A stretch of 64,000 nt of DNA from Corythucha ciliata (lineage: Eukaryota; Arthropoda; Insecta; Hemiptera; Tingidae), in assembly GCA_038030265.1 (NCBI GenBank), contig CM075937.1:8866001-8930000 (forward strand). Direction: 5' to 3'. Position 1 is the first letter of the stretch, and every line of letters starts with the position of its first letter. Positions 55,766-64,000 of this stretch are shown piece by piece. The position numbers were made by a program, and so were the translations under genes. The notes beneath the pieces are model-generated. The model was not told where the DNA came from. It made no database searches and saw nothing but the letters and a program-made list of their open reading frames with translations.

Positions 55766-56760
55766 AGTTGAGAAATAAGAACATTACGAAAAACGACAGT
55801 AAACAGCTACAATTTAAAAAAACAACTAATTCTCGGCTAAAATTAAGGAAACCGCCAATTCGCAGCTAAAATTGAGAAAAATCGCCAATTCGCAGCTGTA
55901 ACATTAAGAAAAAGCTCAGCAGGCTCAGCTAACATTGAAAAAATGCCAATGAATAGTTTCTCGAGGCAACTTTCGGACTAATAAACTTTGCCATCAACTA
56001 AAATTTTTGGTTTGGCAGCGTTCTTTCGCGACTACTATTCAGAAAAACGGCTAATTTGCCGATGAATTTGAGAACAAACGCCGATTAGTGGATAAAGCGT
56101 AGAAAAACGCTAATAAACAGCAAAAATCACTAATTCACGGATAAAATTAAGGAACACGCCGCAATTCGCTGGTACGCGGTCAGGAAAAACGCAGGTTCGC
56201 AGCTGAAATATATAAATAAAAAAAACAATGCTTTCCAGCTAAAATCAATAAAAATGTTGATTCGCCGCTAAACTTGAGGGAAAGTGCTAATCGGCGTTTA
56301 AAACAGAGAAAAACGCTAATTCACTTCGATAATTGAAAAAAATCTCTTATTCGCGGCTAGTAAATTGAAAATTGAGCTAAAATTCTTGATTGAAATTTAG
56401 AAAATACAACTTGCGGATAGTTTGAAAAAACCCCGTAAATTGACAGCTGAAATGGGAAAAATGCGTAAATTCGGCCAAGGCTGTTAAAAAGCGCTCATTC
56501 GCGCAGCTAAAATGAAATAAAAAATAAATTTGAGAAAAGTCGCTGATTCCCCGGGGCTAAAACTATTTCGCGGCTGAAACTATAGGAAAATAATTCGCTG
56601 CTAAAATTGAGAAAAAAACCGCAAATTAAAATTAAAGCGCTCACTCGCAGCAAAAATGGATAAAAATGGTAATTCGTGAATTCACGCGGTTAAAATTGTG
56701 TAAAGCGGTGATTATCGCCTAAATTTAGGAAATAATTCACGGCTAAAATTGAAAAAACTA
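55766..56760 (+). repeat. Family A repeat, forward
   Basis: About 35 units (GCTAAAATTGAGAAAAA, CTAATTCGCGG). Ends at the presumed 5' end of the CR1/Jockey-like LINE. Confidence 0.8.
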
Positions 56761-56932
56761 TTTTAATTTCCCGACCAACTCGCTCGAGGAGTTGACTGGT
56801 CGGACGTGTTGGTTTCCGCTCTTGCCATTTCATTTGATTTTTCGGTTTTTTCAGTGCTTTTGCTTCAGTTTTTTTTTGCATAGTGCTGCGTATCGACTTT
56901 TTCTTTTAAGTACATTGCCGTTCGCAAGATAA

Positions 56933-56972
<40 letters not shown>

Positions 56973-57390
56973 GAGGGTACTGGGAAGTTTCTTTCGTGCG
57001 TTTTGTTTTTAACGGATCTTTCCTCCTCGTGAAATCGCTTTCCCTGGTGGTTTGTGCGTTCATCCTCGTGAATTTCTCGATTTTCACGTGCTCTGCTCGG
57101 GTAAAAAAATTTTTGCGAAGCATACCTGTAAGTAATTAATTACTTCACTTTAACTCTCTCGGCCTCGTGGGTTTCCAGTTTTTTGTGTGTTTTTATGCAA
57201 GGGGTCTAAAATCTATTGACCTTTGATTCGTCGCTTTTATTTTGTTGTCCTTTTTTCTTCTTTTTCACCGTTGTGAAAGAAAGGATTGGGAGAGCGACTA
57301 TTTCCCGCAACACACTGTAAAAGGCTACTACTGGATTAAAAACTTCAGGGTGTTTTCTTCGCATAACTTCTTCTCTTTTTCCGAGTGACC

Positions 57391-58491
57391 ATGTCGCAGG
57401 TGGGAAAGTGTTTGAAGTGCAGCGTCACGCTCGTTCATAACGCTTACAGAGTTTCCTGTTTCAAGTGCTCTGGCACTTTTCACCTCAAATGCGTCGGGAT
57501 TTCGAAGGAGGACTTTAATGTGATGAAGCTGGATAAAAAGGAACTCAGTTACAATTGCCCTGAATGCAGCTCATGTACGAGGAAGGAAAGGGGAGAGGGT
57601 ACCCCTGTGCGGTCTGCGGGAGTCCCCAGGGGTGCTTCAAGCGACGGTGACCCGTTGGTGACGAAATCGCCGATAGAGTCGAGTGGTTCATCGGATTCTT
57701 CTGGATCTAACAGGCTTGATGCTATGATGGGGATCCTCCTGCAGCTTCAGAGTGACTCTTCATGTCTAAAGGAAGAATTATCTAACTTTTCGAAGGACGT
57801 CAATGAGAAACACAAGGATCTCATCCAGTCGTTGGAAATGTGTCATGGATCCATTAAAGACCTGGGAGCTAAGGTCTTGGCTCTGGAGTCTAAAGTCAGT
57901 ACGTTGGAGGACGAGAGTAATGGCCTTGCATCTAATAGCGCTGCGTTGGAAAAAAGAGTCGCCGATTTAGAAGCTCGGCTCAATATCTCTGAACAAGAGA
58001 AGCGTGGCCATATGTTGGAAATTTCAGGTGTGCCCCCGTCTCCGTCGGAGAACCTATGGGAGATTCTTCAGGCTACTTCTCAGGCTTTGAGCGTGCCGCT
58101 TGTTTCTGAGGACGTCGAAAAGGTAGTCCGTGTTCCAACATCTCGGGCTAGACGCGTGTCAAGTGGTGGTGTCCCCACAAGGCCTCCTGTTATCCTGGTT
58201 CACTTTAGAAATGAGCGAAAGAGGGAAGAGCTAATCAAGCAAAGGAAAGTGAAGCGCTCTCTCTCCCTCCGTGACATCGGCTTTAAGGAAGGGCCTAACG
58301 TCCCGGTTTATGTTAATGAGAGTTTAACCGGCCAAAATAGATGGATTCTCTCAAGGACCAGGGAATTGATGAGGAGTGGGAAGCTTCAATTCGTTTGGGT
58401 GGCAAACGGACGCATCCTCGTGCGTGAAAAGGAAGGCCTTCCGGCCTCCACTATCAGCCGACCTGAGGACCTAAATCGGTGGTTAAAATAG
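57391..58491 (+). CDS. LINE ORF1: PHD-like zinc finger, coiled coil, RNA-binding domain
   Basis: The nucleic-acid chaperone/RNP protein of the element, 366 residues from the ATG at 57391 (a GTG six bases earlier is unlikely). The N-terminal PHD-like C4HC3 finger uses C7, C10, C23, C26, H31, C34, C56 and C59. A Ser-rich linker follows, then a coiled coil from about residue 110 to 200 (LEMCHGSIKDLGAKVLALES, LEKRVADLEARL). The C-terminal RRM/CTD-like part follows (ISGVPPSPSENLWEIL, VILVHFRNERKREELIKQRK, GKLQFVWVANGRILVREKEG, LNRWLK end). PHD-type ORF1 is known in CR1-group elements. Confidence 0.88.
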   Translation: MSQVGKCLKCSVTLVHNAYRVSCFKCSGTFHLKCVGISKEDFNVMKLDKKELSYNCPECSSCTRKERGEGTPVRSAGVPRGASSDGDPLVTKSPIESSGSSDSSGSNRLDAMMGILLQLQSDSSCLKEELSNFSKDVNEKHKDLIQSLEMCHGSIKDLGAKVLALESKVSTLEDESNGLASNSAALEKRVADLEARLNISEQEKRGHMLEISGVPPSPSENLWEILQATSQALSVPLVSEDVEKVVRVPTSRARRVSSGGVPTRPPVILVHFRNERKREELIKQRKVKRSLSLRDIGFKEGPNVPVYVNESLTGQNRWILSRTRELMRSGKLQFVWVANGRILVREKEGLPASTISRPEDLNRWLK

Positions 58492-58934
58492 CAATTAGCC
58501 GCCTTGGTTTCATCGGCTCTGACTTACTGGTTCTGCTGTTTTGGCTGTTATTATGTTTTATTTTTGTATCGTAATATTCTTTGTGTATGCTGCTGTTTTT
58601 TCATTACCATTATTTTATTTTTTACTTTGTCACGATTTTTTAGATGCCAATTAACTCATTTTTATATTCGAATTGTCTTTCCCATTTTCCCGAATAGGGT
58701 TAGGTCTTTGTCATTCGTACGTTCGTTTTTTCGTCCCAAAATTATACACAATGATTTGGTGCTGGATGGGGAATCATGTGGGTTCATTTGCTCTGTTGAT
58801 GAACGCTTTTGTTTCTGTGTTGATGTGTATTTTCTAGTCTGTGCTTTCGTGGTATTGCTGAAGTGTTGTCCTCAGATTCCCTGTCCTTTCTACTTCGTTA
58901 CCGGTTACTGGATTGTTTCCTCTCGCCTGATTTG

Positions 58935-61759
58935 ATGCAGGACTCGTTATCCATCTGTCATATCAATGCTCGTTCACTGATTGGTAAATTTGAGAACTTT
59001 CGTGATTACTTCGAGCCCCTTGACTACGACGTGATATGCGTTTCGGAGACGTGGTTGGACCCTGACATGCCGGACAGTAATTTCAAATTGCCTGATTATA
59101 CGATCCATCGTAAGGACAGGGTGGACAGGCGTGGTGGTGGGGTTGCATGTTATGTTAGGGATGCGCTGGGTGGGGCTAGTGTTGTTTGTTCCTCCTCGGA
59201 TCAATCGATTATTGATTTTTTAGTATTGGAGGTTGGAGTTGGGGACTCTCGTTTCGGCGTTTTACTTGCTTATAGGCCACCGGGAGTGGCGTTTGGTAGC
59301 GAGCTTGAGAGCTCCCTTTCACTTGCGCGATCCGGATTTCAGCACTTTTTCTTTGTCGGTGACTTGAACGCCAATCTATGTGGCGAGGGCTTTGAGGGCA
59401 CCCACCTTAAAAATTTACTTTTTTCCCACGATCTTAGTATTGTCCCGTTCGACCCGACACACCGATCTTTAACACCGTCCCAGTCTTCTTCCTGGCTGGA
59501 CATCATAGCCGTTGCAGGTGACCACAGTTTGGCTGAGGACATTTTTGGGCAGAAGCGCGAGCCTTCAATGTCAGATCATGATTTAATTTTCGTGATCTAT
59601 CGGTTTAGGGTGGTCATCCAGGGGGGCCCCGTTGTTATCAGGCGTTGCTATAAAAGCGTAGTTGCTGATCAGCTTGAAAATGACCTCCGTGGTATGGACT
59701 GGAGCCGCCTTTATTCGGAGACCTCAATTGATGCCAAGGTTTCAACGTTTAACAAGAAAATTACGGATGTAATGAACCGTCATGCCCCTTTTAAGGCTTT
59801 TCGTTCTGGAGCTGGTGGGAGGGGGGCTGCTTGGATGACGGACGAGATCAGGGCCGAGATTAGGAGTAGGGAGGCGCTTAGGAGACGGTTTCGGAGGCAC
59901 CGGTGTCGGCAGGATTGGTGCGCGTACCAGGCGGCGAGAAACCGTGTTGTCACAATGGTCAGACGGGCTAAGCGGGACTTTTTCCACGGGCTATTAGCTG
60001 AGGAATCTGACCAGGTAAAGATTTGGCGGAGATTGAAATCTCTTGGGATAGGTAAGATTGGAGGTCCGACGCCAGAGCTGCCTTGTTCGATTGACGCTCT
60101 CTGTTCTCATTTTTTTTCTGTTGGCACTGGGTTGCCTGCTTCAGTTGTCTCTGTCCCTGAGGTTCCGTTTGAGGATGACCGTTTCTTCTTCAGTGACGTG
60201 TCGGAGTCGGATATTGCGGTGGCGTTGGCTGGCTCGAAGTCTGATTCCTTATGGGTATTGACGATCTCAGTCTTAGGGACATTAAGAGCTGCTTCTCCTC
60301 AGCGGGAGCTCCGTTGGTTGATATATTCAATCTCTCCCTTCAGTCGGCAACCTTCCCAAGTCTGTGGAAAACGGCCTTGGTTTGCCCTTTGGCGAAAGTA
60401 GCGAGACCGGCAGGTCCTTCAGATTTTCGGCCAATTTCCATCTTAAGCTGTGTTTCCAAGCTGCTTGAGAGGATCGTTTTTGGCCAGGTCACAGAGTTTT
60501 TGGAGGCTAGGAGTGCCTTTGATTCTCTCCAATCGGGCTTCAGACGTGGTTTCAGTACCCAGGCTGCTGTCCTGAAGGTGACCCATGATGTCTCGCAGGC
60601 AATGGATAGGGGAGAGGTGACGGCGGTGGTCCTGTTAGATTTTAGCAAGGCTTTCGATCGGGTTGATCACTCTACCTTGCTCAGGAAGATGGCTGATTTG
60701 GGCTTTTCTAGGAGTGTCATCGCATGGTTCCAGTCTTATCTATCTCATAGAAGTCAGGTAGTTGTTTGTCCACATACGCGTTCGCGATCAAAGTGTTCTC
60801 TGGTTTCCTGCGGCGTGCCCCAAGGGTCTGTTCTTGCCCCTCTTTTGTTTTGTATTTACCTATATGATCTGGCCAGGTGCCTAAGGTACTGCCGCTATCA
60901 TTTGTTTGCCGACGATGTAAAATTGTATTTTTCATTCTCTCCAGTCAGCTTTAATCAGGCGGTTGACTTAATTGAGGAGGACCTCCAAGCTGTTGTGGAT
61001 TGGGCTCACAGCAATCATCTGTCTCTGAATCTTGAAAAGTGCAAATCAATGCTTATGGGGTCGAGAGCTAACGTTGATTCACTTCGTCCCGTTCTCTCGC
61101 AACTTAGGCTTGGTTCCGGCTCGCTGCCTTGGCATGATCGTATCACTTATTTGGGGGTCACCCTGGACCCGCATCTTTCGTGGCTTGACCATTCTAGGAA
61201 GGTTCGCGGTAGTGTGTTTGGCACCCTTGCGAGGCTTTCTGCGGTTAAGGATTGTCTCCCGATTCGCACAAGGATACACTTGGTGAAGTCTCTCATTTTG
61301 CCTTATTTGGACTACTGCTGTCTGGTGTTCCATGGCAGCATCTCCGTGGAAAACGATGTAAGAATTGAACGTGCTTTCAATGCAGCCGTGCGTTTTGTTT
61401 ATGACTTGCCGTATGACAGCCCCATAACCTTTTATTACGAAAAGCTTGGGTGGCTCAAGCCGGCGGTAAGGAGAAAATTCATGATGGGGTGCTTTCTTTT
61501 CAAACTTTTCTTGGTCAAGAAGCCTACGTATTTATTCGAACTCTTCACGTTCAAGGGGAGCACCAGACAGCGAGTGACGAGAGCCCCTGGGTTGGATTTG
61601 GTCGTGGAGGCCCACCGTACAACCTCCTTTCAGAGGGGCTTTGTGGTCACTGCGGCCAAGATATGGAATTCGATTCCAATTCGACTGAGATCGATGAATT
61701 GCCCTATCGTGTTTAGGAAGAATTACCTCCGGCTGCTTCTTGGGTCGAACTTGCTCTGA
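58935..61759 (+). pseudogene. LINE ORF2: endonuclease and reverse transcriptase, one frameshift
   Basis: The element's target-nicking endonuclease and reverse transcriptase. The ATG at 58935 (MQDSLSICHINARSL) is preferred over upstream ones. APE-type endonuclease: ICHINARSLIGKF, VSETWLDPDMPDSNF, RRGGGVACYVRD, FFFVGDLNAN, SWLDIIAV, SDHDLIFV. The linker leads to a one-base frameshift near 60246 (GATTCCTTATGGG). The second frame then gives the RT: DFRPISILSCVSKLLERI, LQSGFRRGFSTQAAVLK, LLDFSKAFDRVDH, GVPQGSVLAPLLF and the catalytic FADDVKLY. It ends with a typical C-terminal helical tail (AAKIWNSIPIRLRSM) and no RNase H, as in CR1/Jockey. Confidence 0.9.
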
Positions 61760-62417
61760 GTTTGGGATTTTCTGTGAGAAAGAACCTTCTGTTATGTGCC
61801 CGGTGCCCTCGTTGTTGGTTTCGGGTCATGCCTTCTTCCCCACGTCTTCCTTCTGCAGCGAATAATATTTCGATTTAATGTGCATGTTTTTTTTTTTTCC
61901 TTTTATTCGTGTCAATCTTCTTACGTCTCCCATACCCTCTGATTCCTCATTTTGCACCATTATAATCATTGGCTTTTTTCTATACATTCTTACTACATGT
62001 TATTTATTGAATCTACAGAGTGATATTTTTATTGTTTTAACTAGTCATTGATACTTTTACTTATTTATTGATTTTTATATTTCTTCATTGACATTGTTTT
62101 TGATAAAACTGCCTAGTTTTCACACCCTACGTTTATAACTTATGTTCATTTCATATTTTTTTCAATTTCATTTCATTTCATACGACCGAATCTATTTATT
62201 TATTTTACATGTTATTAATCAATCGTGACACTACTTTTTATTGATGCCTTATCGTGACATTTCTAAATATGTTTATTCCTGTTGTTTGGTTCGCATTTAG
62301 TTGATTCCAGAGCTCCAAAGGGTGAATTGTCCCCTAGAGCATGGGTAACTGTAACTGTGTATTTCTTCGATAATAAATTCCATTAAATTCCAAATTCCTT
62401 GGACATAGTGATATAGT

Positions 62418-62520
62418 GCAGTGGCGTAGATAGGAATTTGTCCTGGGGGGGGGGATCAGATTGAAATCTCGTATTGGCGAGGGGAGGGGAGTAGTTTAGC
62501 TGTTTTGCCCCACCCCGTCC
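62418..62520 (+). other. hAT-like terminus (CAGTGGCGTAG)
   Basis: CAGTGGCGTAGATAGG at 62420 resembles the start of widespread hAT-type elements (CAGTGGCGTAGCCAGG class), followed by a G run (62446-62454). The other end is not identified, so this is a fragment at most. Confidence 0.4.
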
Positions 62521-63161
62521 CATAGCCATGAATTTGCGCATTTTCCCAACTTTAGCAGCAAAGTATCGTTTTTATCCCGTGAGCGATGTTTCTTAATTAT
62601 CCACGAGTTTTGGCGTTTTCCTCAATTTTAGCAGCATATTACCGATTTTTAAAAAAAAAATTTCCAGGGAATTAGCACTTTTCTCAGTTTTAGCTGGAAA
62701 TTAACGTTTCTCTTGAGTGTTTTCCTCAATACTAGCCGCAAAATAGAGGGACATTTCACGAATTAGGATTTTTTTGGTTCACCCTACGCGATTTTTCTCA
62801 GTTTACTTGTGAATTAGCGGTTTCTTCATCTATTGCCATAAATTGACGCTTTTTTTTTCAATTTCAGCCTGAAAAGTTGCCTTCAGAATCCGCAAATTGG
62901 CGTATATTCAGTTTTTGGCGCAAATTAGAATTTTTCTCAATTTCAACCGCGAATTAGGGTTTTTTTAAAAACTGTAGCGGCGATTACTGTCGTAGCGTTT
63001 GAAACCTGTGAATTAGCGAATTTTCTCAATTTCAGTCACAAATTGGCGTTTGGCGCAATTTTAGCATGTAAATTGGCGATTTTTTTTCCATTTTTAGCCG
63101 TGAATTAGCAATTTTCTCAATGTTTAGGCTTAAAATTAACCTTTCTCTTAATTTTGACCAG
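62521..63161 (-). repeat. Family A repeat, reverse
   Basis: About 22 units with CTCAATTTTAGC and GAATTAGCG. It is interrupted by the MITE at 63162 and resumes at 63485. Confidence 0.8.
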
Positions 63162-63470
63162 CCCCCCTATTCTGTAGCTCATAACGCGTGCGTTAAGCGG
63201 CCCATACACGCACAATAAATATTGCGCAAACTAGGAGCTGTACAATAAAATTGATCGTTTGTGGGTTGTATTGATGGGTTGCACAATATAATGTACAACT
63301 CCATTTTATTCTGTAAACATCTGGAAACAAAATATTGCGCAACCTAGTTTGCGCAGTAACATATTGTACGTCTATGGACCCCTTTAGCAACATTTCTCAG
63401 CTGATTACTTTCAGTTATTCGCCTTGTTTATTTCGCTAACGCTCGCGTTAAGAGTTACAGAATAGGGGGG
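63162..63470. mobile_element. 309-bp MITE with CCCCCCTATTCTGTA termini
   Basis: The left end CCCCCCTATTCTGTAGCTC is complementary to the right end GAGTTACAGAATAGGGGGG. The match extends through TAACGCG. CAG flanks both sides (63159-63161, 63471-63473), a 3-bp target duplication that would fit PIF/Harbinger-like or CMC-like elements. The interior has a second inverted pair (TTGCGCAAACTAGG against CCTAGTTTGCGCA). No coding capacity. Confidence 0.8.
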
Positions 63471-63479
63471 CAGGCTGAT

Positions 63480-64000
63480 TATAATCATTTTCTAAATATT
63501 ACGCGCAAATTAGCTGTTTTTCACATTTTACCACCGCATTAGCAATTTTATATAACTTTTATAGGTATAGATTATTGCTTCACGGCAGTTCTAGCCGTGA
63601 ATTAGCGTATTTTTTAACATTATACTATAGCCATGCATGAATTCGCCATTTTTCTAGATTTTAGTCACAATAGAGCCTTCAGAAGGTGCGAATTTAAATT
63701 GTAATTGTACATTTTTTTGTTCAAACCTTTTTCAAACCAAAAAATTTACATCTATCCATCCACTTCTGTCAAAAAAATCATCATTTTTAAATTACAATTT
63801 TCACGACACTTAATTCGAGAATTAGTGATGTTTCTCAATTTTAGCAGCGAATTTTCGCTTTTTCTAAATTTTTGCAGCGTGGTAGCGTTACCAACCCGTG
63901 CATTACCTACCGAGTTTTGTCAATTTTTGCCAAGAATAGGCGTTTGACTCAATTTAAGCTGCAAATTAGCAATTTTTTCTATTTTTAACTGAGAATTAGC
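63480..64000 (-). repeat. Family A repeat, reverse, to window end
   Basis: Continuation of the tract interrupted by the MITE. The units run off the end of the window. A less repetitive insert lies at 63690-63800. Confidence 0.75.

Larger units (their letters stand above)
56775..62397 (+). mobile_element. CR1/Jockey-like LINE, near full length
   Basis: A two-ORF non-LTR retrotransposon. The 5' end is set where family A stops. It opens with a hairpin (CCGACCA at 56778 against TGGTCGG near 56806). A run of about 35 T lies at 56936-56970 inside the 5' UTR. ORF1 is at 57391-58491, ORF2 at 58935-61759, and a T-rich 3' UTR ends in short AAATTCC repeats at 62374-62396. ORF2 carries one frameshift, otherwise the element looks intact, so it is young. 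No clear target duplication was found. Confidence 0.85.

Noticed and set aside
56775..56900. HDV-like ribozyme at the LINE 5' end
   Set aside because: There is a hairpin, but I could not establish the nested double-pseudoknot and catalytic C, so no call is made.
57385..57390. GTG as ORF1 start
   Set aside because: An ATG follows six bases later and GTG starts are not expected in eukaryotic LINE ORFs.
58504..58935. 143-residue hydrophobic frame between LINE ORF1 and ORF2
   Set aside because: It is T-rich inter-ORF spacer with no known LINE domain and it overlaps the ORF2 start.

Overview
The window is eukaryotic nuclear DNA, almost certainly from an arthropod. It holds multi-exon genes with very short introns (mostly about 30-95 bp), including an insect/crustacean-type gustatory receptor, and Copia, Gypsy, BEL/Pao-like, CR1/Jockey-like and R1/I-like retroelements. 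I cannot name the species. Roughly nine tenths of the sequence is mobile-element debris or degenerate short-period repeat.

Four host genes could be assembled exon by exon: a choline-transporter-like protein (SLC44/CTL, + strand, 10.4-13.0 kb, 14 exons), a gustatory receptor (- strand, 18.8-20.3 kb, 5 exons, last exon not found), an MFSD6-like major facilitator transporter (- strand, 29.7-32.3 kb, 9 exons) and a SMYD4-like TPR/MYND/SET protein (- strand, 51.0-53.4 kb, 9 exons). They are functionally unrelated and read as ordinary genes isolated in repeats.

Layout: 0-5.7 kb nested Copia and BEL/Pao-like fragments; 5.8-10.1 kb repeat families C and B with a MITE cluster; 10.4-13.0 kb CTL; 13.5 kb foldback element; 13.9-18.5 kb family A repeat with a duplicated Gypsy end; 18.8-20.3 kb GR; 21.9-26.4 kb a Gypsy element with both LTRs; 26.5-29.6 kb repeat families A, C, B; 29.7-32.3 kb MFSD6-like; 32.9-44.7 kb a deep nest in which an R1/I-like LINE, flanked by about 228-bp direct repeats, is split by a Gypsy element (itself carrying an 823-bp TIR element) and by a 5-kb TIR element (itself carrying a tandem array, a foldback and a TCGA-rich TIR element); 45.0-46.8 kb an internally deleted Gypsy; 47.6-50.8 kb repeats; 51.0-53.4 kb SMYD4-like; 53.8-56.8 kb repeat families D and A; 56.8-62.4 kb a nearly complete CR1/Jockey-like LINE; 62.4-64.0 kb family A with a 309-bp MITE.

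The most unusual feature is a set of four degenerate, non-coding, short-period repeat families (A about 28 bp, B about 30 bp, C about 20 bp, D about 30 bp). They recur in both orientations across the window, and the order C then B occurs twice. I saw no tRNA, rRNA or CRISPR array.
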